Origin: Clostridia bacterium
GTDB taxonomy: Bacteria; Bacillota; Clostridia; Oscillospirales; CAG-272
DNA length: 64,000 nt
Reading direction: 5' to 3'
Assembly: GCA_017935065.1 (NCBI GenBank)
Contig: JAGBIF010000022.1
Location: 1 to 64,000 of the forward strand
The position numbers were made by a program, and so were the translations under genes. Below the pieces are notes generated by a model, which saw only the letters and a list, made by a program, of their open reading frames with translations, made no database searches and was not told the origin of the DNA. Each line of letters opens with the position of its first letter. Within the stretch, counting starts at the first letter, position 1. Positions 1-7,986 of the stretch are shown piece after piece.

Positions 1-929
1 AGAACATGATCACCGGTGCTGCTCAGATGGACGGTGCTATCCTCGTTGTTGCAGGTACTGACGGCCCTCTCGCACAGACCAGAGAGCACGTTCTTCTTGC
101 ACGTCAGGTTGGCGTTCCCGCAATCGTTGTTTTCATGAACAAGTGCGACATCGCTGACGAGGAGCTTCTTGACCTCGTTGAGATGGAGATCAGAGAGCTT
201 CTTAACGAGTATGAGTTCCCCGGCGACGACATTCCGATCGTCAGAGGATCCGCTCGTGAGGCACTTAACGCTCCTAACGATCTTTCCAACCCCGCATACG
301 ACTGCATCAAGGAGCTTATGGAGGCTGTTGACAGCTACATTCCTACTCCTGACAGAAAGGCAGACCTTCCTTTCCTTATGCCCATAGAGGACGTATTCTC
401 GATCTCCGGTCGTGGAACCGTTGCTACCGGTAGAGTTGAGCGTGGTACCATCAAGATGGCTGACACCGTTGAGATCGTAGGTCTCACCGAGGAGAAGGCT
501 ACTACCGTTGTAACCGGTATCGAGATGTTCCACAAGATGATGGACTTCGCTGAGGCAGGCGATAACGTTGGTCTTCTTCTTCGTGGCGTTCAGAAGAACG
601 ACATCGAGAGAGGTCAGTGTCTCTGCAAGCCCGGCTCTGTTCAGCCTCACACCAAGTTCGTAGGACAGGTTTACGTTCTTACCGAGAAGGAAGGCGGCCG
701 TTCGAAGCCCTTCTTCTCTGGCTACAGACCTCAGTTCTATTTCAGAACCACCGACGTTACCGGTATCATCACCCTTCCTGAGGACGTTCAGATGTGCCGC
801 CCCGGTGACAACGTAAATATGAACGTTGAGCTCATCACTCCTATCGCTTGCGAGAAGGGTCTTCGTTTCGCTATCCGTGAGGGTGGCCGTACCGTTGGCT
901 CGGGTGTCGTTGGCGAGATCCTTGCATAA
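1..929 (+). CDS. tuf: Elongation factor Tu, 5'-truncated by window edge
   Basis: EF-Tu is the GTPase that delivers aminoacyl-tRNA to the ribosomal A site. The reading frame enters the window in the G domain ([13 protein letters not shown], about residue 90 of a protein of roughly 400) and runs to the stop at 927-929. The guanine-specificity motif NKCD is visible early (MNKCDIADE), followed by beta-barrel domains 2 and 3 ([12 protein letters not shown]; the C-terminal [16 protein letters not shown]). Codon use is strongly biased towards C-ending codons, as expected for a very highly expressed gene. An intrinsic terminator follows directly. Only the first quarter is missing, and that is due to the window boundary, not to gene damage. 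Confidence 0.98.
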   Translation, partial: NMITGAAQMDGAILVVAGTDGPLAQTREHVLLARQVGVPAIVVFMNKCDIADEELLDLVEMEIRELLNEYEFPGDDIPIVRGSAREALNAPNDLSNPAYDCIKELMEAVDSYIPTPDRKADLPFLMPIEDVFSISGRGTVATGRVERGTIKMADTVEIVGLTEEKATTVVTGIEMFHKMMDFAEAGDNVGLLLRGVQKNDIERGQCLCKPGSVQPHTKFVGQVYVLTEKEGGRSKPFFSGYRPQFYFRTTDVTGIITLPEDVQMCRPGDNVNMNVELITPIACEKGLRFAIREGGRTVGSGVVGEILA

Positions 930-960
930 TTTAAGCTTATAGCATAGATTTGCAAAAAAG

Positions 961-1000
961 TGTCCCGACTTCTTCGTATCGAGGGAGTCGGGACATTAAT
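961..1000 (+). terminator. Intrinsic terminator of tuf
   Basis: A 10-bp perfect stem pairs 961-970 (TGTCCCGACT) with 986-995 (AGTCGGGACA), followed by TTAATTTAAT. It lies 31 bases after the tuf stop and before the riboswitch, so it separates the two transcripts. Confidence 0.85.
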
Positions 1001-1005
1001 TTAAT

Positions 1006-1133
1006 ATTCCTTGGGGATTGGTGAAGAGGCGAGGTGTTCGCTTCCATTCCATATCGGCAGTAAAGTCTGCGAGGTTTTTTCCTGACAGGGTGAGATTCCC
1101 TGACCGACGGTATAGTCCGGATGAGAAAGGATT
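1006..1133 (+). promoter_or_regulatory. FMN riboswitch (RFN element) aptamer
   Basis: The 3' half carries the hallmark blocks of the RFN element: CAGGGTGAGATTCCCTGACC, then GACGGTATAGTCCGGATGAGA. The 5' half carries GGGGATTGGTGA ... ATTCC ... ATCGGCAGTAAAGTCTGCGAGG. The closing helix P1 pairs 1007-1012 with 1126-1131 (TCCTT with AAGGA). The hairpin arm between GGTGA and ATTCC is lengthened by an extra stem (GAGGCGA with TCGCTTC). The element senses flavin mononucleotide. Its position just before ribU and the terminator at 1171-1200 indicates transcriptional control of riboflavin uptake. Confidence 0.95.
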
Positions 1134-1170
1134 TTAAAAATAGAGCACAAGCCTGCTTTATCTTTTTGAG

Positions 1171-1200
1171 CGCCCCATTTTAGTGGAGCGTTTTTATTTT
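1171..1200 (+). terminator. Expression-platform terminator of the FMN riboswitch
   Basis: CGCCCCA (1171-1177) pairs with TGGAGCG (1184-1190), with one mismatch, followed by TTTTTATTTTTTT. It stands between the FMN aptamer and the ribU ribosome binding site. FMN binding would favour this stem and stop transcription (inference from how RFN leaders of this layout work). Confidence 0.75.
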
Positions 1201-1218
1201 TTTAAGAGGTTAACTGAT

Positions 1219-1911
1219 ATGAGCATTAATGATACCAAGCACCGCGCAACGCACATTGCGGCAGGTGTGGGAATTTTCTCTGCACTCGCGTTTCTCGTAT
1301 CCTTCGTCTGTGAGGTAATACCTGCAGTCTCGGGATTTTTATCAATAGACCTTAAGGATGCTGTGATATGCATAGCTTCCTTTATCTACGGCCCCATCGT
1401 AGCGCCGCTTATATCTCTCGTTGTCGCCGCGATAGAGCTTTTTACCATTGGAAATGACACGGGGTGGTACGGCTTCGTTATGAATTTCGCCTCCAGCGCG
1501 AGCTTCTCGACCGTAGCCTCGCTTATATATTGCAAGAAGAAGTCTGTAAATACCGCGCTTATTGCCTTTGCGTCAAGCATAGCCGTTACCACGGGCGTTA
1601 TGGTGCTTCTCAACGCCTTCGTCACACCGCTTTACATAAAGCAGATAGGCATACCCTTTGATGTTGCGGCAAATCTTCCGATACTCTTTTTGCCATTCAA
1701 TTTTGCGAAAACGCTTCTCAATAGCGCTACCGCGATGTTGCTTTATAAGCCTGTAATAACCGCCCTTCGTCAGGCAGGTCTTATCCCTCGCTCACAGTAT
1801 AAGACCACCTTCTCGCGCGCAACCGTTATAACGCTCATTGTCGGCGGTCTGTTTCTTGCGCTCGCGATAGGTCTGCTTGTATGGCTGGTTATGACCTTCG
1901 GTTGGCGCTGA
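1219..1911 (+). CDS. ribU: Riboflavin ECF transporter S component RibU
   Basis: This is a 230-residue integral membrane protein with about six hydrophobic segments, the size and topology of ECF-transporter substrate-binding (S) components. It would bind riboflavin and join a separate EcfA/A'/T energising module that is not in this window. Riboflavin specificity is inferred mainly from the FMN riboswitch directly upstream. The chosen start is the ATG at 1219 behind AAGAGG. An in-frame GTG at 1183 lies inside the terminator stem and is rejected. The N-terminus (MSINDTKHRATHIAAG) is cytoplasmic and basic. The RNHCP gene starts 14 bases after its stop and is probably cotranscribed. Confidence 0.92.
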   Translation: MSINDTKHRATHIAAGVGIFSALAFLVSFVCEVIPAVSGFLSIDLKDAVICIASFIYGPIVAPLISLVVAAIELFTIGNDTGWYGFVMNFASSASFSTVASLIYCKKKSVNTALIAFASSIAVTTGVMVLLNAFVTPLYIKQIGIPFDVAANLPILFLPFNFAKTLLNSATAMLLYKPVITALRQAGLIPRSQYKTTFSRATVITLIVGGLFLALAIGLLVWLVMTFGWR

Positions 1912-1925
1912 AACGGGTGAAGCTT

Positions 1926-2252
1926 ATGGAAAGCAAAAGATTTTCAAAAAACGACGCGGGTTTTATATGTAAAAATTGCGGTAAAGAAGTCCTGCCCCTC
2001 GGCTTCACCTCGAGAAACCATTGCCCGTTTTGCCTCTGCTCGCTTCACGTGGATATAAATCCTGGCGACAGAGCCAACACCTGTGGCGGCATACTTCGCC
2101 CCATAGGCGCCGAGCCCGATGCCAAGCACGGCTTCGTGCTTATCCACAAATGCCAAAAATGCGGTAAGGTGGTACGCAATCGCACCGCCCACGAGGCAAA
2201 AATCCAGCCCGATAATATGGATTTAATTATCAAGCTTACGGCACTGCACTGA
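1926..2252 (+). CDS. RNHCP-domain zinc-ribbon-like protein
   Basis: A 108-residue protein whose TSRNHCPFCLCSLHVD segment carries the motif that names the RNHCP family. Two CxxC pairs (CKNCGKE near residues 14-17 and CQKCGKV near 74-77) plus CPFC suggest a small zinc-binding fold. The molecular function of the family is not established. The start is taken at ATG 1926 (MESKRFSKNDAG) behind GGGTGAAG; an earlier in-frame ATG lies inside ribU. A diverged copy of the last 21 codons is found at 2358-2423, so this gene once had a paralogue or duplicate next door. Confidence 0.85.
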   Translation: MESKRFSKNDAGFICKNCGKEVLPLGFTSRNHCPFCLCSLHVDINPGDRANTCGGILRPIGAEPDAKHGFVLIHKCQKCGKVVRNRTAHEAKIQPDNMDLIIKLTALH

Positions 2253-2304
2253 TAGGCTTAAATTATTAAAAACATAGGTTTAGTGTGCGTTGCGATGGGA
2301 ACTA

Positions 2305-2361
2305 CTCATCCGTCAGGCTAACGCCTGCCACCTTCCCTCACAAGGGAAGGCATACCCGCCC
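2305..2361. repeat. Dispersed-type repeat, intact copy 1
   Basis: Left half 2305-2334 (CTCATCCGTCAGGCTAACGC...CACCTT) contains the small palindrome CAGGCTAACGCCTG. Right half 2338-2361 reads TCACAAGGGAAGGCATACCC. Both halves recur at 2456-2485 and 2570-2593. This style of short, GC-rich, hairpin-forming intergenic unit resembles miniature dispersed repeats; only the two copies here are seen in this window. Confidence 0.7.
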
Positions 2362-2423
2362 ACGAGGCCAAAATCCAGCCCGACGATATGGACCTTATAA
2401 TCAAGCTTACGGCACTGCACTGA
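2358..2423 (+). pseudogene. 3' remnant of a second RNHCP gene
   Basis: Twenty-one codons plus TGA match the end of the RNHCP gene at 2187-2252 (AHEAKIQPDDMDLIIKLTAL against AHEAKIQPDNMDLIIKLTAL). Six codons differ, but five changes are silent and only one is an amino-acid change (N to D). The fragment therefore diverged as coding sequence and was later cut off; a recent copying event would not leave that pattern. The sequence upstream of it is the dispersed repeat, so it has no start or promoter and is not expected to be expressed. Confidence 0.8.
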
Positions 2424-2455
2424 GGCTTTTTTATCACGAAAGCCACAGGAACGAC

Positions 2456-2593
2456 CTCATCCGTCAGGCTAACGCCTGCCACCTTGTCTCGTCTGCGGAC
2501 TCGGTCCAGTTTTGGCTCTAACAATACGAAGTATTGCTTTTCACATACCAAAACTGCCGCTTCGCTACCTCACAAGGGAAGGCATACCCGCCC
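2456..2593. repeat. Dispersed repeat copy 2, interrupted by an 84-bp insert
   Basis: The same left half (2456-2485) and right half (2570-2593) as copy 1 are separated by 84 bases (2486-2569), whereas in copy 1 they are separated by only CCC. The insert is itself built as nested inverted repeats: CCAGTTTTGG (2506-2515) against CCAAAACTG (2548-2556), and around the centre CAATAC-GAA-GTATTG (2522-2536). It looks like a small hairpin element inserted into, or replacing the middle of, an older repeat. Confidence 0.7.
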
Positions 2594-2622
2594 AAGCCTC
2601 AATAATATCAGTGCACCCCACA

Positions 2623-2667
2623 AATAAAAAGTGAGACACTACGCAAAAATAGTGTCTCACTTTTATT
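2623..2667. terminator. Bidirectional terminator hairpin
   Basis: A stem of about 18 bp pairs 2623-2641 (AATAAAAAGTGAGACACTA) with 2650-2667 (TAGTGTCTCACTTTTATT), giving T-rich tails on both strands. It closes the repeat region on the plus strand and lies downstream of the minus-strand regulator ending at 2766. The rest of 2253-2765 holds no convincing gene, only a further short palindrome TGCTTGG-GCG-CCAAGCA at 2701-2717. Confidence 0.8.
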
Positions 2668-2765
2668 ATACCCCCATATACGCCTTCGGGGGTGCGGGGG
2701 TGCTTGGGCGCCAAGCATTCCCGCCTATAGCTACGCCTTCTGTTCTCTTTTGCTAATTAGTATCG

Positions 2766-3779
2766 CTACACCGTTTTTGTTACATGATTATACATTTTCA
2801 AGACACCGTCGCTCATGTTTATAGGCTTTAGTATAACACTTGGATGAGCTTTTGCAAATACGACGAACAGCTGATGCGCAAAGCCTTGTCCCATCCACTC
2901 TATATCCAAAAAATCAAGAATAACCTCTTCGAAGGATTCAAGACGGTTACAAAGGCGTTTTGCCTGTGAACGTGATATAGGCGCTGAGTCAAATGCATTT
3001 TTAAGCGGCACCCTTGTAGTATTAAAAGAGCCGTCGGTATCAGAATAAGCATCGAATATTTCTTTTGCGCTTTTTTTACTGAAATTTGATAATGACATAA
3101 ATACCTGAGTTCCGGATTTTGTACCACCTATATCAGAAAGTATGTCAGGCTCAAATTTCGATACGGCAAAAATCTTTTCATCCGACCGTATCCAAAACGA
3201 ATCCATCATTTTTGAGGTGAAAAAGATGCCTTCGCCTGAATGGTTGCTGTCATCTGTGGTGAGCTTGCCCTTGAACAACTCACATATTGCTTCATCCAAA
3301 GACGGAAGGTTGAAATGAGACTTGATTTTATTAAAAATACCAACTCCGTCATCTGTGACGATTACTGAGGTTTTCAGATAATTCTGAAGAACGGTTACGT
3401 ACATATTATCTGCGTTTGAGTGTTCGATAACATTGTTTACCATTTCGCTTATCGCGTAGGTCCAAATATGCTTTATATTCTCACCTAATGAAGAAATCTT
3501 ATCCTCAACACATATATCGTATGCGTATGTGTCGGATTCAAAAGCCCTATCGCCGCGTGTAAATTTGTATTCGTATTTCTTCTGAGCAAGTGCGTAGCTA
3601 TCTCTCTTCGATTTGTTTATAATGCCATCTTTGAGCAGAAGGCCTACATATTTATGGGCGGTATTTAAACTCATATCGAATGCATCCGCAGTCGCTCTTG
3701 CGACATTGCCCCGCCCTTGCTCAATTTTTTCAAGAATATATAAGGTAATTGATTTAATCATATCATTACTGTATTTCAT
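2766..3779 (-). CDS. HTH / GHKL-ATPase / STAS-like (DUF4325) regulator
   Basis: This 337-residue protein has three parts. The N-terminal winged-helix-like DNA-binding region covers about residues 1-65 (GNVARATADAFDMSLNTAHK). A GHKL ATPase follows, with N-box EMVNNVIEH (112-120), G1 DDGVGI (143-148) and G2 GEGIF (182-186). The C-terminal STAS-like domain is of the DUF4325 type (about 262-330). GHKL plus STAS-like resembles anti-sigma/anti-anti-sigma pairs fused in one chain, so signal-dependent transcription control is plausible but unproven. The start is the ATG at 3779 preceded by GGAGGAAAAT; an in-frame TTG at 3791 overlaps that site. It stands alone with AT-rich flanks and more A/T-ending codons than its neighbours, suggesting acquired DNA. 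Confidence 0.8.
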   Translation of the reverse strand: MKYSNDMIKSITLYILEKIEQGRGNVARATADAFDMSLNTAHKYVGLLLKDGIINKSKRDSYALAQKKYEYKFTRGDRAFESDTYAYDICVEDKISSLGENIKHIWTYAISEMVNNVIEHSNADNMYVTVLQNYLKTSVIVTDDGVGIFNKIKSHFNLPSLDEAICELFKGKLTTDDSNHSGEGIFFTSKMMDSFWIRSDEKIFAVSKFEPDILSDIGGTKSGTQVFMSLSNFSKKSAKEIFDAYSDTDGSFNTTRVPLKNAFDSAPISRSQAKRLCNRLESFEEVILDFLDIEWMGQGFAHQLFVVFAKAHPSVILKPINMSDGVLKMYNHVTKTV

Positions 3780-3928
3780 ATTTTCCTCCAAGTAAAAGAC
3801 CCATATTTATGTTTGCTATATACTATATATATATTATAGTTTTAAAAAACGGTTATGTCAATATTTATTTCACTAAAACTATATAAAAATTAATCTTAAA
3901 TAAAAAGAAATTACTCTAAAACAAAAAG

Positions 3929-3960
3929 AAATTACTCCAAATTTAATTTTGGAGTAATTT
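3929..3960 (-). terminator. Terminator of the rpmH-mnmE operon
   Basis: A 13-bp perfect stem pairs AAATTACTCCAAA (3929-3941) with TTTGGAGTAATTT (3948-3960). On the minus strand it is followed by CTTTTTG. It lies 24 bases past the mnmE stop. A partial copy of the left arm occurs at 3908-3920. Confidence 0.85.
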
Positions 3961-3984
3961 CTCATATTAATGACTGTTATTTTT

Positions 3985-5379
3985 TTACTTTCCTACACAG
4001 AACCTTTTGAATATCTCACCGACGACTGCCTCGCTGACGGCTCTGCCGTCAAGCATAAGAAGCTCCTGTGTGGCACGCTCAATATCAGAGGCGATTATTT
4101 CCTCGGGGGCGCCTGCGTCAATAGAGCTTATTGCGAGCCTTATGCTCTCGCACGCGCGTGTAAGTGAGGCGCGCTGGCGCTCGTCAGAGATTATCGCATC
4201 CTCGCCAAGCACAACGCTACCGTCTGTAAAGAGTGAGGATATTTTGTCCGAGATAAGCCTCTTTGCCTCATCGGGGCGCTCCTTTGCCGAGATAAAGAAT
4301 ACCTCATCAAAGTGCGAGCTGATATACTCGGGAACGCTCTGTGTGCTGTCCGCATCACACTTCGTGATAAGCGCAAGCCTTACGTTGCCCATACCTGATA
4401 TTCTTTCTGCAAGCGCCTCGTTTTCGCTGCATCCGAGCGCATCCTTATCAAAGAGAGCAAGAACAAGCTCGGCACCGTCAAGAGCGTCAAGCGCGCGCTC
4501 AATGCCTATTTTCTCAACCGTATCAACCCCGTCGCCTGCGCGGAGCCCTGCCGTATCGCAAAGCTTAAGAAGCACCCCGCCAAGCGTAACCTCACCGCGA
4601 AGCACGTCGCGCGTGGTGCCCGCAATATCGGTGACGATAGCAAGCTCCTCACCCGAAAGCAGGTTAAAGAGAGTAGACTTTCCCGCATTCGCAAGACCGC
4701 AGATTACAGTAGGTATACCAAGCGAGATAGCCGAGCCTGTCTTATAAGTGCGAAGAAGCGCCTCGCATTTTGAAAGCGAGCCCGAAAGCACCGCCTTGAT
4801 TTCCTCGTGAGTAAGCTCACCGAGGTCCTCGTCGGGATAGTCTATTCTCGCAAAAACCGATGCCAGAAGCGAGGTAAGCGCATCGCTTATATCGGATATT
4901 GCCTCCTTCAGCCTCTGCCTTGACCTTGAGCTGTGCAGAAGCACCTGATCCTCGGTCTTGGCATCAAGAAGCTGTCCTATCGACTCTGCCTCACCGAGTG
5001 AGAGCCTGCCGTTTACGAAGGCGCGCCTTGTGAATTCGCCCGCCTCTGCCATATCAGCGCCTGCCGCAAGTATGGCACGGAGCACCATTCTCGTCACAAG
5101 AACACCGCCGTGACAGCTGATTTCTACCACGTCCTCGCCCGTGTAGGAATGCGGGGCGGGGAAGTAGGTCGCAAGACCGTCATCAATTATGCGCCCCTCG
5201 TATGTGATATCACCGAATATCGCGTATCTTGCGCGCTCCTTGCAAAGCTCCGCCTTGCCGCGAGGAATAAACACCTGCCTTGCGACCGCAAGGGCATCAG
5301 GGCCGCTTATTCTTATAATCGCAACCCCACCCTTTGCGTGGGGTGGGGTTGAAATTGCCGCTATTGTAGAATGCGTCAT
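3985..5379 (-). CDS. mnmE: tRNA uridine-5-carboxymethylaminomethyl GTPase MnmE
   Basis: MnmE works with MnmG to modify the wobble uridine (position 34) of certain tRNAs, using GTP, a folate one-carbon unit and FAD. The 464-residue protein has the N-terminal folate-binding domain (STIAAISTPPHAKGGVAIIR), a helical domain and an inserted G domain with GLANAGKST (P-loop), DIAGTTRD, DTAGLR and TKCD (in place of NKxD). It ends in FCVGK, the C-terminal motif that supplies the catalytic cysteine. The start is the ATG at 5379, directly after the khpB stop (TAATATG); upstream in-frame codons lie inside khpB. It is the last gene of the rpmH block and is closed by the terminator at 3929-3960. Confidence 0.97.
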   Translation of the reverse strand: MTHSTIAAISTPPHAKGGVAIIRISGPDALAVARQVFIPRGKAELCKERARYAIFGDITYEGRIIDDGLATYFPAPHSYTGEDVVEISCHGGVLVTRMVLRAILAAGADMAEAGEFTRRAFVNGRLSLGEAESIGQLLDAKTEDQVLLHSSRSRQRLKEAISDISDALTSLLASVFARIDYPDEDLGELTHEEIKAVLSGSLSKCEALLRTYKTGSAISLGIPTVICGLANAGKSTLFNLLSGEELAIVTDIAGTTRDVLRGEVTLGGVLLKLCDTAGLRAGDGVDTVEKIGIERALDALDGAELVLALFDKDALGCSENEALAERISGMGNVRLALITKCDADSTQSVPEYISSHFDEVFFISAKERPDEAKRLISDKISSLFTDGSVVLGEDAIISDERQRASLTRACESIRLAISSIDAGAPEEIIASDIERATQELLMLDGRAVSEAVVGEIFKRFCVGK

Positions 5380-5380
5380 A

Positions 5381-6448
5381 TTACTTAATATCGTCTCCGT
5401 CATCGCCGAGATCGTCTGCGGGATGAGTGGTATGCACACCGACGGTCTCGTAATCCAGGTCGAGATCCGAGACGGCGCTCTGCTCGATAGCACCCGCGTT
5501 TGCGACTACATCGTTTTCATCGGGGGCGAATTCCTCCTTAAGAGAGGTGCGGGTCTCCTCATCCTCCTCAAAGATGCCCTCGGGCTTCTTGTCGGTAAGG
5601 TAAATAACTATTTTTCTGTTGTTGTCAGCGCCTACCGAGTTGGTGCTGACACCCTCGATGCCCTGTACCTCAGAGTGAATAATTCTTCTCTCATACGCGC
5701 TCATAGGCTCAAGCATAACGCTTCTCTTGTTGCGAAGCGCCTTAGCCGCCATACGGCGTGCAAGCTCGCGAAGAGTGCGCTCACGCTTTGCGCGGTAGCC
5801 CTCGATGTCAACCGTAACTCTGCTCTTGTCGCGCTCGCCGTTTGCGTTCTTTCTTGCGGATGCAAGATTTGCGAGATACTGAAGCGCGTCAAGCGTCTCA
5901 CCGTGATGACCGATAAGCAGAGATGCCTGATTTCCGACTACGGTAATTCTTCTCGTGCCGTCCTCGCAGGCGTAAAGCTCAACCGATGCGTCAAGTCCGA
6001 TATCACCGACAAGCGTTCTTACGAAGTCATAGGACATATCCTCGCCCTCCGCGACCTCGCGGCGCTCCATCTTAAGGCTTTCCTCGGGGATAACCTCCTC
6101 GTGAGCTGCTGCCTTATCCTCGGTGCGCTCGGGCTTTCTGTTATCGCGTCTCTTACCGCCCTTGCCGCGGCGCTCACCGCCCTGCTGGGGCTTCTCACCC
6201 TCTGCGGCGCTCTTAGGTCTGTCGTTTTTGTCACCGCGACGTCTTTCGCGGCGGGGCTGAGGCGCATCCTCAACCTCAATGGTAGCCTTGATCCTCGCGG
6301 GCTTCGCGCCTATGCCGAAAATGCCCTTAGAGCCAAGGTAGAGTATCTCAAAGGTAACGTCGTCAAGAGGACCCGCGCCAAGTGCCGCTCTGGCATTTTC
6401 CTTGGCTTCCTCTATTGTCTTACCTGCTGCTTCAATTTCTTTTAACAT
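5381..6448 (-). CDS. khpB: RNA-binding protein KhpB (Jag/EloR)
   Basis: KhpB is a cytoplasmic RNA-binding protein linked to cell elongation and envelope control, usually acting with KhpA. The 355-residue chain starts with a Jag-N domain (MLKEIEAAGKTIEEAKENA ... GSKGIFGIGAKPARI, residues 1-55). A long basic linker (about 60-125, rich in R, K, G and E) follows, then a KH domain (LLIGHHGETLDALQYLAN) and an R3H domain (LEPMSAYERRIIHSEVQ). An acidic tail of about 90 residues follows the R3H domain, longer than in many homologues. GGAGGA precedes the ATG. It sits between yidC and mnmE, its conserved place in Firmicutes. Confidence 0.95.
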   Translation of the reverse strand: MLKEIEAAGKTIEEAKENARAALGAGPLDDVTFEILYLGSKGIFGIGAKPARIKATIEVEDAPQPRRERRRGDKNDRPKSAAEGEKPQQGGERRGKGGKRRDNRKPERTEDKAAAHEEVIPEESLKMERREVAEGEDMSYDFVRTLVGDIGLDASVELYACEDGTRRITVVGNQASLLIGHHGETLDALQYLANLASARKNANGERDKSRVTVDIEGYRAKRERTLRELARRMAAKALRNKRSVMLEPMSAYERRIIHSEVQGIEGVSTNSVGADNNRKIVIYLTDKKPEGIFEEDEETRTSLKEEFAPDENDVVANAGAIEQSAVSDLDLDYETVGVHTTHPADDLGDDGDDIK

Positions 6449-6463
6449 TTTTGTCCTCCAAAA

Positions 6464-7588
6464 TTAGTCTTTTATTTCAGGTCTGTCTCCCGAGCCGCCC
6501 ATAGGCTTTTTGCCCTGGTTGCTTGTCTTTATCTCGGGAAGCTCCTCATAATCGTCCTCATCAATATAGTGAAGCGACTTGTACTTAGGCTGTGCCTTAA
6601 TTGCGTTCTTCTGTGCTTTTTCTTCTGCCTTTTTTGCCTTTCTCATGGCCTTAAGCTCTTCCTCGGTATACTTCGGAATGGGCATAAGCTTATGAAGAAT
6701 AAGCGACTGAATGATGCCGAGAATTGACTGGTATATCCAGTAAAGACCAAGCATTGCCGAAAAACCGAACGCGATAAAGAGCGTCATAAGAGGCATAACG
6801 AGGTCCATTATCTTAAGCGACATCTGTGACTGTGCATCGTCACCGCCAGCAGGCATCTGCGAGTTGCCCGAGAGCTTTCTTGTGATAAACATAGTAAACC
6901 ACTGGAAGCCTGCCGCGATAAAGGGAATGACCACGAGCCAGCTTATAGGATTAAAGCTGGGTGTCAGCGCAAGATTAAGTCCCCAAAGGTCGAAGTTGGG
7001 AAGCGCCGCTATCGTGTCTGCAAGCGGAATTTCCTTGAATGCGTCAAACGCAACGTACGCATGCTCAAGCGCGCCTGCGCCGATGCCCGATGCGTAGGAA
7101 TCCTTGATAAGACCGATAAGCTCAATCTGCTTTACAGCGCCTATCTCGGTTACCGCCTTGAAGCCCTCAACACCCTCGTGAACGAGGTTCCAGAGATTGA
7201 TAACAAGCTCGTCGGGGTAATTCATAAGGAAGGAAAGAGGCGACTGTATAACATTATACAGCATAATTATTATGGGGAGCTGAAGAAGCAGAGGCAGACA
7301 TCCCGAAAGCGGGCTGTAGCCCTCTTTTCTTTGAAGCTCCATCATTTCTTCCTGCTGTTTTCTCATAGTAACGGCATCGGTTCTGCCCCTGTACTTCTCG
7401 CGGATAACCGCCATCTTGGGAGCGAGCTTTGCCATTGCTATCTGGTTCTTCTGCTGCTTAATCGAGAAGAAGGATAGAAGCACCTTAAAAATTAAGGCGT
7501 AGAAAAGAAGCGCTATGGCGTACGAGCCCGACCAGCTGGAAAACCAGTAGAGCATAGCGCCAAGGCCTTTTAATATCCAATCAATCAT
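6464..7588 (-). CDS. yidC: Membrane protein insertase YidC (Oxa1 family)
   Basis: YidC inserts and folds membrane proteins, alone or with SecYEG. The 374-residue protein has a hydrophobic N-terminal anchor, then the conserved start of the insertase core (YAIALLFYALIFKVLLSFFS). The cytoplasmic coiled region (KYRGRTDAVTMRKQQEEM) and the SGCLPLLLQLPIIIMLYNV helix follow. The C-terminal helices end in a basic tail (KAMRKAKKAEEKAQKNAIK) suited to ribosome contact. No lipobox is seen at the N-terminus, unlike SpoIIIJ-type homologues. An extracellular loop of roughly 90 residues (around 140-200) is longer than in typical homologues. It lies between yidD and khpB. Confidence 0.96.
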   Translation of the reverse strand: MIDWILKGLGAMLYWFSSWSGSYAIALLFYALIFKVLLSFFSIKQQKNQIAMAKLAPKMAVIREKYRGRTDAVTMRKQQEEMMELQRKEGYSPLSGCLPLLLQLPIIIMLYNVIQSPLSFLMNYPDELVINLWNLVHEGVEGFKAVTEIGAVKQIELIGLIKDSYASGIGAGALEHAYVAFDAFKEIPLADTIAALPNFDLWGLNLALTPSFNPISWLVVIPFIAAGFQWFTMFITRKLSGNSQMPAGGDDAQSQMSLKIMDLVMPLMTLFIAFGFSAMLGLYWIYQSILGIIQSLILHKLMPIPKYTEEELKAMRKAKKAEEKAQKNAIKAQPKYKSLHYIDEDDYEELPEIKTSNQGKKPMGGSGDRPEIKD

Positions 7589-7667
7589 TTTTAATTTTTC
7601 CTATTTTCTTTTGTTGGGTTTTCGCGTACCTGTACGCGCGTGAGAATACCCGCGGCTAAGACTGCCG

Positions 7668-7964
7668 TCAGGGCGATTGCATCTCCTTGCTGAGTGATAC
7701 CTTTGGTAAGGAGGTGCTGTCACTGCCGATTTTCTTACTGTCTCTTGATTTTTTCTCGGGAACGGGATCGTAGCCTGCGCGACAGAATGGATTGCACCTG
7801 AGTATGCGCCATATGCTGAGCGAAAGACCGACGATGGCGCCTCGCTTTTCAAATGCCTCGAGCGCGTATGCCGAGCAGGACGGATAAAAACGGCAGCAGG
7901 GCGGCTTCAGGGGGGATATGAACCTACGGTAAAGCTTGACAAGTCCGATAAATATTCGTTTCAA
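7668..7964 (-). CDS. yidD: Membrane protein insertion efficiency factor YidD
   Basis: A 98-residue protein with the family signature [20 protein letters not shown] and the [24 protein letters not shown] segment. YidD is a small membrane-associated factor encoded between rnpA and yidC that assists insertion. The start is a TTG at 7964 ([14 protein letters not shown] follows) preceded by GGAGG with eight-base spacing. The longer open frame beginning inside rnpA lacks a ribosome binding site. The C-terminal 25 residues are polar and not conserved in the family. Confidence 0.93.
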   Translation of the reverse strand: MKRIFIGLVKLYRRFISPLKPPCCRFYPSCSAYALEAFEKRGAIVGLSLSIWRILRCNPFCRAGYDPVPEKKSRDSKKIGSDSTSLPKVSLSKEMQSP

Positions 7965-7986
7965 TATCCCTACCTCCGCCGAAGAA

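Noticed and set aside
2285..2521. 78-codon open frame across the repeat region
   Set aside because: It is made of repeat sequence and the out-of-frame RNHCP remnant; no start signal.
5322..5351. CAACCCCACC / GGTGGGGTTG inverted repeat
   Set aside because: It lies inside the mnmE coding region over the conserved Pro/Gly codons of the N-terminal motif, so the pairing is probably a by-product of coding.
5189..6445. 418-codon open frame on the plus strand opposite mnmE/khpB
   Set aside because: No ribosome binding site or family features; it is antisense to two well-conserved genes. Strong use of C- and G-ending codons in this genome keeps antisense frames open.
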